Of a DNA stretch of 64,000 nt, positions 50,931 through 59,725 are shown piece by piece (the stretch's first letter is position 1; every line of letters begins with the position of its first letter). A model generated the notes under the pieces. It was not told where the DNA came from. It worked only from the letters and a program-made list of their open reading frames with translations, and ran no database searches. Source of the DNA: Brevundimonas variabilis (GTDB taxonomy: Bacteria; Pseudomonadota; Alphaproteobacteria; Caulobacterales; Caulobacteraceae); assembly GCF_014199945.1 (NCBI RefSeq), contig NZ_JACHOR010000003.1:372001-436000 (forward strand). Direction: 5' to 3'. The position numbers and the translations under genes were made by a program.

Positions 50931-52577
50931 TCAACTCGCAACCCGGCCCGGCGCGTACCAGGTCGCGTTCAGCCTGTGGTCGAGCCACATGAGGACACCG
51001 GTCCAGGCGCGATAGGGCACCAGAGCGACGTAGGCCGCGATCAGCCAGGCGAGGTCCGCGTGCGGTTGGAGAAACGCGCCCTCGTGCTCGTCGACGGCTT
51101 CGGCGATGAGCTCCACCCACTCTTTTCGCTGGAAGGTGAAGGATCGGAGCCGACCTTGCCCCCTGACCAACCGGGCGTCGTTGAACTGCGACGCAGGCAG
51201 GTCAGGCTCCTCATGGATGGGCTTTGAATACGACGACCAAAGCCCCTTGCTCGTCTGCTTCCAATTCCTCTTGGCGATCATCTGCAGCATGGCCCGCCCG
51301 AACCAGACTCTGCGCGAAAAGTTGTCTTCGAAAATCGCGTCGTCGCCGACGTAACGGATGTCACTCATCCACGCCCAGACGTCGAGGAAGCCGTAATACG
51401 GCCCCGGCAAGGGCGACCGTCCGGCCTGACCGAGACTGGCGTCGATGATCGCGCCCAAGACCTGGGCGAACTGGCGATCGGGCTGCTGCGTCGCATCGAT
51501 CCGGGCCATTGCCCACCATCGAATGATGAAGGCGGGAACGCAGGCGAAGCCCCACATCATCGGCGCTTCGAAGGTCTTTCTGACGACATCGGCCGCATAC
51601 GTCCGCTCACCGGAATCCGTTGTGGCGTCAGCGAGAAGCAACGTCGCGGCGACATCGCCCACGAGACGCCCCCGCTCCCGCATGATGTCAAATTCGCTCA
51701 GCGTGTCCTGTTCGGACCAGATCGTGGCGGGATCGAAGCGCGCGGCACGCGCTTCCGACAGGAGGTCGTGACCATGCTCCAGCGCGAGGCTCGCGTAATT
51801 CACCACCGCGGTCTTGCGCGCCGGCTGGTCGGCGAACCGCAGACCATGCATAGCCGCAAGCACGGTGATGGCGTGCAGCGCATAGTGGTTCGAGGTCGCA
51901 TACCACGGAGCCTTGGCGATCTCCGCGACCAACAACATCGCGTTCAGGTGGGCGGAGCGCTCGGGCTGGGACGTCCCAGGTGCGGGCGGCGGAGCCGTCG
52001 CCGTCAGGACCTCGGCGATGACCTTGGGATCAGGCATCGCACGCCCGTCCTGCGCCATCAGGTTGAGCAGCTGGCGCGTACCTTCGATGGTCGTCGGCCA
52101 CACTTGGCCTGCGGCCTTAACGAACCGGGCTAGCAGTTCGCCGCGACCAAGGAGCTCCAGCGAGGAGGCTGCGCAGGTGTCCTTGGCGGTCCTCTCCGCC
52201 GCCTTGGCGAAAACGATCTCGGCCTCTTCGTCGATCGTCCCGTTGGTGACGAACACCGCCACATGCCGTTCATCCTTCGAGGTCCGGTAGAAGTCGGACG
52301 GCGGAAGTTCGACCAGCTCGATGACCTGCGGCAGAAGCGTCTGGGCTTCGCTCTTCGTCACGCGAGTACCGGGATTGCCCTTGAGCTGGAAGCAATGAAG
52401 GACACCAACGGGATCGCGAGCGATTACGTCCTTGCCGAGCTCGATCGGCGAGTGACGTGTATTATGGAGGACCGTCCACCCCTCCGAAACGAGAAGCTGG
52501 ATGAAGGCGGGCTGGTAGCGGCGCTCGGTCTGGCTATCCAGCCAGGACTCGATCAGCCTCTCGACGACGGTAGTCAT
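50931..52577 (-). CDS. Mrr-like PD-(D/E)XK nuclease-domain protein
   Basis: A 548-residue protein. The N-terminal 70 residues match the restriction-endonuclease fold of the Mrr type: FIQLLVSEGWTVLHNTRHSP, Asp50 in ELGKDVIA, and Gln64-Leu-Lys66 in HCFQLKGN, the D...QxK variant of the active site. The remaining 470 residues are helical and unlike known methylation-binding domains; they may be a sensor. It is the last gene of a three-gene minus-strand operon with an unknown protein and an NTase-HEPN protein. The two preceding genes overlap it or each other, so stoichiometric expression is likely. Confidence 0.75.
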   Translation of the reverse strand: MTTVVERLIESWLDSQTERRYQPAFIQLLVSEGWTVLHNTRHSPIELGKDVIARDPVGVLHCFQLKGNPGTRVTKSEAQTLLPQVIELVELPPSDFYRTSKDERHVAVFVTNGTIDEEAEIVFAKAAERTAKDTCAASSLELLGRGELLARFVKAAGQVWPTTIEGTRQLLNLMAQDGRAMPDPKVIAEVLTATAPPPAPGTSQPERSAHLNAMLLVAEIAKAPWYATSNHYALHAITVLAAMHGLRFADQPARKTAVVNYASLALEHGHDLLSEARAARFDPATIWSEQDTLSEFDIMRERGRLVGDVAATLLLADATTDSGERTYAADVVRKTFEAPMMWGFACVPAFIIRWWAMARIDATQQPDRQFAQVLGAIIDASLGQAGRSPLPGPYYGFLDVWAWMSDIRYVGDDAIFEDNFSRRVWFGRAMLQMIAKRNWKQTSKGLWSSYSKPIHEEPDLPASQFNDARLVRGQGRLRSFTFQRKEWVELIAEAVDEHEGAFLQPHADLAWLIAAYVALVPYRAWTGVLMWLDHRLNATWYAPGRVAS

Positions 52578-53118
52578 CTCTTTTCTGCCTCAGGACGTCG
52601 CCGAGCCTTCGTTGGAACGAGGCGGATGCGTGGATGTCGTTGATGAGCTGGGCATTGCCGCCGGTGAACAAGGTCGGCGGTTTCCAACGGCCATCGGCGT
52701 CGAAGGTATGCTCCATCCTGGAATAGGCGTCGATCAGCAGGTCCTCGGAGGGCGGCTGACCGCCGCCGTCAACCACATTGCCGACTGCCTCGGTGGCCTT
52801 GTTGATCTCTGCGTAGAAATACTTCGATGTCCCCCGCGCCTTCTGCTCCGCCAGTTCGCCAAGCCGACGTAGCAGCTCGGCCGGGGTGAAATCATCGAGC
52901 GGCATGTCCATCGAGAAGGTCAGCTCCGCCGTGACAGTGGTCATCGCCGTCTCGCTGACGGTGTCGTCGTGGCGCTCGATCGCGTGCCCGGCCCCTTCGA
53001 ACTGGATGTTGTGCGAGACCATCCCGAGCATCGGAGACATCTGTGCGGCGAGCATGTTCACGGTGAGGAAGTTGTCCTCCATCCGGTGCTGCTGAATGCG
53101 AGGAAAGGTCGGCAGCAT
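52534..53118 (-). CDS. hypothetical protein linking NTase-HEPN and nuclease genes
   Basis: A 194-residue protein of no recognised family. The start ATG overlaps the NTase stop by one base (TAATG) and its 3' end overlaps the nuclease start by 44 bases. The sequence has a beta-rich N-terminal half (VSETAMTTVTAELTFSMDMP) and a helical C-terminus ending in a basic stretch (RRLGDVLRQKRDDYRRREAD). It could be an adaptor or antidote. The tight overlaps are the main evidence that it belongs to the same system. Confidence 0.65.
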   Translation of the reverse strand: MLPTFPRIQQHRMEDNFLTVNMLAAQMSPMLGMVSHNIQFEGAGHAIERHDDTVSETAMTTVTAELTFSMDMPLDDFTPAELLRRLGELAEQKARGTSKYFYAEINKATEAVGNVVDGGGQPPSEDLLIDAYSRMEHTFDADGRWKPPTLFTGGNAQLINDIHASASFQRRLGDVLRQKRDDYRRREADRVLAG

Positions 53119-54029
53119 TAGCCCGACTGCCGCGACAGTTCGGCCAGGCGCTCGTCGCACACCGTCTTCACGAGATCTCGCAAGACGACGATCCGCGTGT
53201 CCAGCCAGGTCAGTTCAGCGTCCGTGATCCGGTAGTGGGGCGAATAGCGCGCCTTGACGTAGGCCGCTCGCAACAGCTCGAAGCAGCGGCGCTGGAACTT
53301 GTCCTCCTGCGGCCAAGCCTCGGCGAGGCGCGCATCCAGATCCTCGCAACGTCGGCGCAGGAAGACGATGTTGTGGGACTTCGGGCTGTAGAGGGTCAGC
53401 ACCAGAAGAGTGCAATGGTAGAAGCGCTCTGCGGCTTGATGAAAGTCAAAAGCGGCCCAGTTCAGCTTTCGATCATGCAGGCTGTTTCGAGCGCGTTCGA
53501 TCGAATACTCGCCGTCCTTGAACCATTTTTCGAAGTGCGCAGCCGCCTCGGTCAGGGCCACGCCGGCAGCAATGGCGCCGGGCTTCTCGAACTTTGCGCC
53601 CGCACTATCAAAAAGCACGACGCCATCACGAACGATGTCGGCAAAGAAGTAACGACCGAGGCTCAGTTGCTCGTTCACCTCGCTGAGGCTGTGAACGATG
53701 AACGTGACCGGCGTCCGCAGATGCTCGCCCGATGAAGTGTCCTCAAGGATGCGGTCGACCGCGCCGCTCCAGAACTCGTCTTCGGCCAGGTCTTCGTGAT
53801 CGACGACGACTAGGAGGTCGAAATCCGAAAAGTAGCGCCCGATCGGGTCCTCTACCCAGTCGCCTCGCGCATGCGAGCCGAACAGGATGATCTTCAGCAG
53901 CCTGCCGTCCTTCAGGCGAGGAGCCTTGCGAGTCGAGATCGCCTCGTCGAACGACGACCGCAGGATATGCGCGACGTGTTCTAGCTCCCGGCGCTTGCCC
54001 GATGGCAGATGTTCGAGGCTCGTCTTCAT
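53118..54029 (-). CDS. NTase-HEPN fusion protein
   Basis: A 303-residue protein. The N-terminal minimal nucleotidyltransferase has ILFGSHARG (GSHARG at residues 51-56) and SDFDLLVVVD (68-77), the G-S-x-A-R-G and D-x-D metal motifs. The C-terminal part (about 165-290) looks like a HEPN domain (FKDGEYSIERARNSLHDRK, AAFDFHQAAERFYHCTLLVL). Separate MNT/HEPN pairs act as toxin-antitoxin modules in which the NTase modifies the HEPN RNase; fused forms also exist. First gene of the operon with the unknown and nuclease genes. A hairpin covers its start codon. Confidence 0.82.
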   Translation of the reverse strand: MKTSLEHLPSGKRRELEHVAHILRSSFDEAISTRKAPRLKDGRLLKIILFGSHARGDWVEDPIGRYFSDFDLLVVVDHEDLAEDEFWSGAVDRILEDTSSGEHLRTPVTFIVHSLSEVNEQLSLGRYFFADIVRDGVVLFDSAGAKFEKPGAIAAGVALTEAAAHFEKWFKDGEYSIERARNSLHDRKLNWAAFDFHQAAERFYHCTLLVLTLYSPKSHNIVFLRRRCEDLDARLAEAWPQEDKFQRRCFELLRAAYVKARYSPHYRITDAELTWLDTRIVVLRDLVKTVCDERLAELSRQSG

Positions 54030-54049
54030 CGGGGGAGTCTCCCCGATGA
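54026..54049 (-). promoter_or_regulatory. hairpin enclosing the NTase-HEPN start codon
   Basis: In the mRNA sense, TCATCGGGG and CCCCGATGA form a perfect 9-bp stem around the 6-base loop AGACTC. The stem contains the whole ATG and the GGGGAGA that would serve as ribosome binding site. Such a structure should lower translation unless opened, for instance by read-through from the upstream gene 42 bases away. The function is inferred from position. Confidence 0.55.
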
Positions 54050-54071
54050 GGGCCGCCCCGGCAAGGCTCGA

Positions 54072-55469
54072 TTAGTCTTCCTGCACATCGGCGTCTCCCT
54101 CGGCGTCGCCTTCGATGAAGACCGCTGTGCGAGAGAAATAGGGAGGCGGTTCGTTTGGCAGCCGCGACATGATCCGCCCGTCCGGCTCCAAGAATTCATG
54201 TGTGGCGCCGGGCAGCAGGTCGGGATCAAGCGGGATTCTTGCGCCGGGGTTGTGAAGCACGACCATGCCTTCGACCCACGTCTCCGCATAGCCGGGCTCA
54301 TGGACCTGATCGACAAACGGACGGGGCCGTGGGTCAGCGGCGCCATCATGGCGTCGGACACCATGACGAACCATTCGGACACGACGGTCGCCAAAGCCCG
54401 CGATGAAGCCGAGGCGATTGAATTTTACCAACGTGCCCTGCGGATTGACGATAACGGCACTGACGTTCTCGCCGGCCGGGAGGCGGAAAAAGCCGCTCGG
54501 TTCGACGACGTCGCCCCGGCGATGGTCGGCGATCCACTCAACCTGCCGGACGCCCTCACGCATCGAATGGCGAACACCGAAGGCATATTCCGTCGCGGCA
54601 GGGACGATCATCGTCATGGCGCCGGGTGCGTGAAAATCCTGGACCGCAATGGCGAAGGGGACGTTTTCCATCCCCTCCGCTTGCCAATAGGGCTCTGGCT
54701 TGCGGAGTTTCTTCTTCAGCGTCCGGGCAAGCTTAATCGGCACATAGTTTTCCAGGTAGTCTTGGAGCGTGTCCGCCGTCGGAGCTGGCGGAACAGGCAC
54801 GCCCTGGGGGGGATTGGCCGTCGTGGCCTCGACGCCCAGCGAGCCACGTAGGCTGGCCATTACGAAATCCGGCGCGACACCATCGCCAGTCTGGACAAAC
54901 CCGAGCTCGGTGAACGCCGCGAAGAGGTAGAGCTCCCACAGCCGGGCGTCGAAGCCGACGGTCTGGAATTGCTGGACGAAGTTGCCATCGACATCCTTGT
55001 GATAGCGCATCATGGCCGCGATCAGCTCGCGGGCGGGCGAGTAGCGCGGATCATTCACCAGCACCTTGAACGTCGGATGCTGATCCTGTTCGGGGGTGAT
55101 CGGGGCGAAGAAATCGACCGGCGGAGGCGGTTCGACGGGCTCCTCGCCTTCTCCGTCCCAACCTTGATGCATGTCTTCATCAGGGCCCGCCTGCCACCGC
55201 GCCATGGCGTTGAGAAGGTCGACCCGGGCCTCGTCGGCCGAGGCGAGGCTGGAATCTACGTCAACCATCCGAAACTGGGCGCGTTCGTCCCGTCCGAGGA
55301 CGATCCAAGCGAAATCGCGATCGAACCGGTCCCAGAACTGAACCCCGAGGACACGGCCGTCATCACTTTCGAACCAGGCGAATTCCTGGACTGACGCCAC
55401 CGTTCGAGGATTGCGGGTGTATCCCGCCAACGCGTTGAAGCGTCTCTCCTCGATTTCTTGAACTGCCAT
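54072..55469 (-). CDS. hypothetical protein with possible nuclease-like core
   Basis: A 465-residue protein of unknown family. Around residues 175-220 it reads LWELYLFAAFTELGF, APDFVMASLRGSLGVEATTANP: a helix, PD and then G-V-E-A, which could be a degenerate PD-(D/E)XK active site. The remaining C-terminal half has strands and several aromatic turns. No membrane segment is seen. It lies in the same-strand run of accessory genes, 42 bases before the NTase gene, so it may be co-transcribed. Confidence 0.6.
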   Translation of the reverse strand: MAVQEIEERRFNALAGYTRNPRTVASVQEFAWFESDDGRVLGVQFWDRFDRDFAWIVLGRDERAQFRMVDVDSSLASADEARVDLLNAMARWQAGPDEDMHQGWDGEGEEPVEPPPPVDFFAPITPEQDQHPTFKVLVNDPRYSPARELIAAMMRYHKDVDGNFVQQFQTVGFDARLWELYLFAAFTELGFVQTGDGVAPDFVMASLRGSLGVEATTANPPQGVPVPPAPTADTLQDYLENYVPIKLARTLKKKLRKPEPYWQAEGMENVPFAIAVQDFHAPGAMTMIVPAATEYAFGVRHSMREGVRQVEWIADHRRGDVVEPSGFFRLPAGENVSAVIVNPQGTLVKFNRLGFIAGFGDRRVRMVRHGVRRHDGAADPRPRPFVDQVHEPGYAETWVEGMVVLHNPGARIPLDPDLLPGATHEFLEPDGRIMSRLPNEPPPYFSRTAVFIEGDAEGDADVQED

Positions 55470-55584
55470 GCCGCCGATCCGAAGGCGCCCGACGATCGCA
55501 CCGGACCATCCCTTCCCTGGAAGACAAGCTGGGCGGGATCAAGCGAGAACGCCCGGCACGCACGAGTTGAGATGATGCTGATCG

Positions 55585-56433
55585 TCAAGAGGTTGGGGAC
55601 GCCCCGCCTTCAGCGCCCGCGTCACCGGTCTCTGCCGGGGCGGGCCGGACCGCGAATTGCGTAAAGACCTCCGCCTTCGCCCCGCATGCGGCGCAGGTGA
55701 CGATCTTGCCGTCGCCAATCTCATGCGCCGGCACCTGGCAGATTTCTTGGCAACTCAGGCAATCGAACGAACAGCCGTCCAGAATGAAGCCGTAGGCCGG
55801 GTCGCCTTCGAGCTTCTTATAGATCCAGTGCCGGCCGCAGCCGCCACATATGACTTTGTCGTCGTGTGAGAGGACCGAGGCGCGGCGCTTGACGTGAAAG
55901 CCGCAGTCACAGTCAAACGAAATGTACTCGCCCATGTTCACGCCGAACAGCGACGTGGCGAGGATGCGGTCCAGCTCATCGGCGATCTCGACGGCCTTGG
56001 TCCGAGCCTGCTGCTCAGTAGGTTTGCCCGTCTCCGTTTGGCGGATGGTCGGCTCGTGCAGGAAGCTGCCCAGCGCGTTGTGCGCCTTGTTGCCCCAAGC
56101 TTGGGTGAAACGCCGGTCTTCGCCGAGCAACTGCATGTCCTTCGACGGTACGCCCGGGGTTTCTTCGATCCCAAAGAACACTGTGACCGTCTGGTCGGCG
56201 TGCGGGTCCGCCGCCAACAGCTCATCCATCACCTTCTTCGGCGTCCATTGCGTCATGACGCTGTTGGGCGTCTCAGCGAGATAGGCTTGAAGGTTCTGGT
56301 AGGTCAGAGCTTCAATCGCCATGCGCAGGGCCAGACAGGCCTGACGCGCGGCGGCCTCGCCGCTTTCCGCGAGCCGCGCGCGAGCTTCCGCAACATGCTT
56401 TCGGGCTCTGTCCCGGTAGTTCAGGTTCGCCAT
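55585..56433 (-). CDS. hypothetical protein with helical N-terminus and zinc-ribbon pairs
   Basis: A 282-residue protein. The N-terminal 150 residues are helical (YRDRARKHVAEARARLAESG, ACLALRMAIEALTYQNLQAY) and may be HEPN- or DUF4145-like. The C-terminal part has four Cys pairs: CDCGF, CGGCGRHW, CLSCQEIC and CAACG, so one or two zinc ribbons are likely. The mix suggests nucleic-acid recognition. Function unknown. In the minus-strand accessory run, 28 bases downstream of the frameshifted HEPN-like gene. Confidence 0.62.
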   Translation of the reverse strand: MANLNYRDRARKHVAEARARLAESGEAAARQACLALRMAIEALTYQNLQAYLAETPNSVMTQWTPKKVMDELLAADPHADQTVTVFFGIEETPGVPSKDMQLLGEDRRFTQAWGNKAHNALGSFLHEPTIRQTETGKPTEQQARTKAVEIADELDRILATSLFGVNMGEYISFDCDCGFHVKRRASVLSHDDKVICGGCGRHWIYKKLEGDPAYGFILDGCSFDCLSCQEICQVPAHEIGDGKIVTCAACGAKAEVFTQFAVRPAPAETGDAGAEGGASPTS

Positions 56434-56461
56434 ATGAGTGCCGCCTCCGGCGACGGAGGCG

Positions 56462-57240
56462 CTATTCGGTCAAGCGAAGCGCCAAGGTCTGCATGAAGAA
56501 TTTCACCGACTCAAATATCCGGACGGCGTCGTCTTCACCGTAGCGGACCACACCATGCATGGCGCGGTTCCTCCACGCATTCTTGATCGCTCGTAGCTGG
56601 AGGACAGCCTCCGAGGCCCAATGCTCATCCTCGGGGCCGTGTGTGGACTTCTGCATAGCGCGCAGCTTCGTCTCGATCTGGTTTAACGCGCTGTTCCAGT
56701 TCTGATCTGGTTGAACTTCGACCGATAGCGCCAGCGCCTGAAGTGCTGGTTCGAGCGCCCGCATCAGATGCATGACGCTCGCGGTCCACAGACCCGCCGC
56801 ACGGCAACGCCCAGCATCAACAATCTCGGCGCTGCGCTCGGAAAGGCGTCATCGACGGCCTTTCCAAAAAGCGGTGTCTCCGAACCGCTGTAGTCCGCAT
56901 GTCCAGGGGCCAATGCCATCAGAGACAGCGCCGTCGCATCGGCAACAAAGACGCTCACGACCTTGTCGGCGTAGACGATCAGGTTCTGCAGTTCCTGTCG
57001 GCTCAGGGGGCGGTTCGGTGCGATCTGTGCGACCGCCTCCTCCCAACCCGCCTCTATGACGCGAAGGCTCGCGTGCATCGACAGGAGCGCCGAGACCTCT
57101 TTCAGCATCTCGACGCTTTTGAGAAATCCCACTCGGACGTCGAATGATATAATCTTCGGGACCATATGGCCCTCTAGCTGCTGAAGTAGACGCCACTCCG
57201 AAATGGCAGCACCGATGTAACTCATCGGCTTCAGCAACAT
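56462..57240 (-). pseudogene. frameshifted HEPN/AbiV-like gene
   Basis: Two overlapping frames together make one family protein. The upstream frame (57240 to about 56840) begins MLLKPMSYIGAAISEW and reaches PLFGKAVDDAFPSA, then goes out of register to a stop at 56764. Shifting by one base at about 56831-56839 restores EIVDAGRCRAAGLWTASV and runs into MHLMRALEPALQAL, ending with the typical AWRNRAMHG and a helix. A single-base deletion, or a sequencing error, is the simplest reading. The intact form would be about 258 residues. Proteins of this pattern are common and little understood. Confidence 0.75.
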
Positions 57241-57375
57241 GTCCGTGCTGACTTTTTGCAAGAGAGTGATGTCTTTCGTAACTGGCTCGCGACGGCAGTC
57301 GCCTGCCGCCAGACTAGTCAGTTTGTGCTGATCGTCGAAAGCACCTTTTCCAGCCGACCCACGGCTCGGCTGCGC

Positions 57376-57410
57376 AAGAAAAAGCCGCGCGCCCCTAAAG
57401 GGCGCGCGGC
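57376..57410 (-). terminator. Rho-independent terminator of the ParB-family gene
   Basis: On the minus strand the stem GCCGCGCGCCC / GGGCGCGCGGC (11 bp, perfect) with a 5-base loop TTTAG is followed by TTTTTCTT. It stands 20 bases after the stop of the ParB-family gene. A weaker TTTT on the other side could allow bidirectional action. Confidence 0.85.
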
Positions 57411-57430
57411 GAGTTTTCGCATCCGGGGGG

Positions 57431-59446
57431 CTATTCGGCGGCGAACGAATAGGCCTCGTCATCACGGGGCCCTTCGACGCCTCCGTCTTCCGGCTCCGCC
57501 GCGTCCGACACCGTCCGCAGCACCGACGGCAGCCAGCCCTTGCCTTCGACCAGCCGTTCGGCGGCCTCGGCCATGTCGCCCTTCCTGAACCCGGCGATCC
57601 GGCCTGCTTCCTCAGGATTGACGGCTTCGGTCACCGCCTCAAGCACCCGCGCCTTGGACACGCGCGAGAAGTAGCTGGCCGCCGTAGCAGACCACGTGCC
57701 GGTCATGTCGAGGCCGACCGCCGTCGCCAGCGTCTCGGCCTGCGCCCAGGCGCCGGGCCTCCGGTCGTGCGGATCGCGCACGGCGTAGAGGCCGACGCCG
57801 GCGCAGCAGGCCATCAGGTCCAACTGGTCTGACGGCGCCAGCCCGGCCACCACGCCCCAGAGGTCTTCCGGCTGCTCGGGAAGGCGCGCGCCCCACGCTT
57901 CACACCGCTCCCGGACCCGGCGACCGGCGGGGCCGTCGTCCACCCCTGGCGCCTGCCGTTCCAGTCCGCTGGCCGTCAGCCGAAGCTGCAGCGGCGTCCA
58001 GACGCCATAGGTCGGATAGAAGACCTGCAGGGCGAGGGCGTGGACCACGGTCGCCAAGGCGGCTCCCACATCGGCCTGTACGGCGTCGCGAAGGCCCATG
58101 GTCTTATGGGCCGTGAGGTCGATGACCAGCCGATCCGACAGCGCTCGTCCGCCATCGTCGTCGGACGCATCGGCGTCGGGACCCGACCTGCCGCCTTGAC
58201 CACCGTCCGGCGCCTCTTCCTCTCGCGTCCCTTCCGCTTCCCACGGCGAGGGCGGGTCCGCGACCACGTCTTCCGCGCGGACCAGTCCACGTTCGAAGCG
58301 GGCGAGGCCGTCGTGTCCGAGCGTGACCATGACCCCGGCCCGCGCCTTGGCGTCGGCGAGGTAGTCGAAGTCCGGGCCGAAGGCCTGCAACGCCTTGTCG
58401 ATCTCCTCCAGCCGCGCGTCCGCCTCGGGCGACAGCCCATCCACGCCCGCCTCGGTGACGATCCCGTCGTACTCCTCCGACAAGGCCGTGATCTCGGCGG
58501 CGTCCGCCTCCGACCGTTCGACCGCGACCGGATAGACGCGCCCGAACTCCGAGACGCCCGGATGGTCGAGGCTGGCCTCGGCCCATTTCCAGCCCTCTCG
58601 CTCGCGCGCCTCTTCGGCCAAGCCAGCCAGTTTCGCGCCGACCAGCCGGTCCAGCAGAACCACGTCCTCCAGCCAGCCGCCGCCGTCCTCGGTGAACAGG
58701 TCGCGAAGCACGGCGCCCTCCGCCGCCTCATAGGCCTCGACGCCCACGAAGCGGACCCGCCGATCATCGACGCGCACCTTGGCCTCGGTCATGGCGCGGC
58801 GGATGGCGTAGGCCGGGGTGTGCGGGCCGATCTGCTCCAGCACCTGACGCTGCCGGTCCTGATCGTCGCTGACGCAGAAGGCCGTCAGCTGGTCGAGCGC
58901 CAGCGTCTCGCCCCGATAGGCCGCCATCAGCTCCGGCGCCGCCGACCCGAGCCTGAGCCGCTGACGCACCACATGGGCCGACACCCCGAACCGGGCGCCG
59001 ATCTCCTCGGGGCCGTAGCCCTTCTCCTCGGCCAGACGCTTGAAGGCCTCGAACTGGTCGGCGGGATGCATGGCCTCGCGGGTCATGTTCTCGTCGAGGC
59101 TGATCTCGTGGGCGTCGTTCTCCGCGTCCACGACAACCCGAACCGGATGGGTCCGCTTGATCGTCTTGCGCTTGGCCAGCAGCCTCAGACCCTGACGCCG
59201 CCCTTCGCCGATGGTGACGAGATAGTTTCCGGTCGGGGCGCCCTCCCCGTTCCGCTCGACCTCGACCACGGGCGGTTGCAACACCCCCTTGGCCTTGATG
59301 GAGGCGGCGAAGGCCTCGATGGTCACCGGACTGTGCGGGGTCTTCCTCGCGTTCTTCGGCGAGGCCTTGAGCCGGTTAAGCGGCACGGTGATCTCTTCGC
59401 CGTGCTGCGGCTCCGTCGCGGCGGTCTGGATGGATTGAGCAGTCAT
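57431..59446 (-). CDS. large ParB-family protein
   Basis: A 671-residue protein, started at the ATG with AAAGGAGG upstream. The N-terminal ParB domain includes VPLNRLKASPKNARKTPHS, AFAASIKAKGVLQPPVVEV and VTIGEGRRQGLRLLAKR, then DENMTREAMHPADQFEAFKRL. An HTH follows (YGPEEIGARFGVSAHVVRQRLRL). The long C-terminal half is acidic and Gly/Asp-rich in the middle. This is the plasmid/ICE class of very long ParB proteins, without a ParA beside it. It may serve partition, transfer regulation or element stability. Ends at a strong terminator. Confidence 0.9.
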   Translation of the reverse strand: MTAQSIQTAATEPQHGEEITVPLNRLKASPKNARKTPHSPVTIEAFAASIKAKGVLQPPVVEVERNGEGAPTGNYLVTIGEGRRQGLRLLAKRKTIKRTHPVRVVVDAENDAHEISLDENMTREAMHPADQFEAFKRLAEEKGYGPEEIGARFGVSAHVVRQRLRLGSAAPELMAAYRGETLALDQLTAFCVSDDQDRQRQVLEQIGPHTPAYAIRRAMTEAKVRVDDRRVRFVGVEAYEAAEGAVLRDLFTEDGGGWLEDVVLLDRLVGAKLAGLAEEAREREGWKWAEASLDHPGVSEFGRVYPVAVERSEADAAEITALSEEYDGIVTEAGVDGLSPEADARLEEIDKALQAFGPDFDYLADAKARAGVMVTLGHDGLARFERGLVRAEDVVADPPSPWEAEGTREEEAPDGGQGGRSGPDADASDDDGGRALSDRLVIDLTAHKTMGLRDAVQADVGAALATVVHALALQVFYPTYGVWTPLQLRLTASGLERQAPGVDDGPAGRRVRERCEAWGARLPEQPEDLWGVVAGLAPSDQLDLMACCAGVGLYAVRDPHDRRPGAWAQAETLATAVGLDMTGTWSATAASYFSRVSKARVLEAVTEAVNPEEAGRIAGFRKGDMAEAAERLVEGKGWLPSVLRTVSDAAEPEDGGVEGPRDDEAYSFAAE

Positions 59447-59725
59447 GTCTGCCTCCTTTGGGCATGGGTTGCAGGCACGCGAACTGCGCGCCTGAAACCC
59501 TGCCCGTCGGCGAGACCGGGGTAGCAAGGGCCAGGGCGGACCGGCCGGAGGGGGATCGCCCGACCTGCACAAGCCTGCCCCTCCAGAGAAACGTTCGATC
59601 CATGGCAGGCGCGGAAGGTCGGGGAGACCGGCCGGGACGGCGGCGCAGCCGCTTCACCCTGGCCCGCGCGAGGGCGGAGCCCTTAGCGCTTGATCGATAC
59701 CGTCGAGGACAGTGATTAGCTGGCC
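59447..59725. other. non-coding region upstream of the ParB-family gene
   Basis: About 280 bases without a credible gene. Two near-identical 14-mers, GTCGGCGAGACCGG (59506-59519) and GTCGGGGAGACCGG (59618-59631), lie in the same orientation 112 bases apart. They might be binding sites for the ParB-family protein or another regulator. The promoter of the ParB-family gene must lie here. Confidence 0.4.

Noticed and set aside
56764..57240. Programmed frameshifting in the HEPN-like gene
   Set aside because: The shift zone (GCAGCGCC) has no slippery heptamer and no clear stimulatory hairpin; an ordinary deletion or sequencing error is simpler.
58040..59524. Plus-strand frame of 494 codons opposite the ParB-family gene
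   Set aside because: The minus strand encodes a clear ParB domain with a strong ribosome binding site and a terminator; the opposite frame is a composition shadow.
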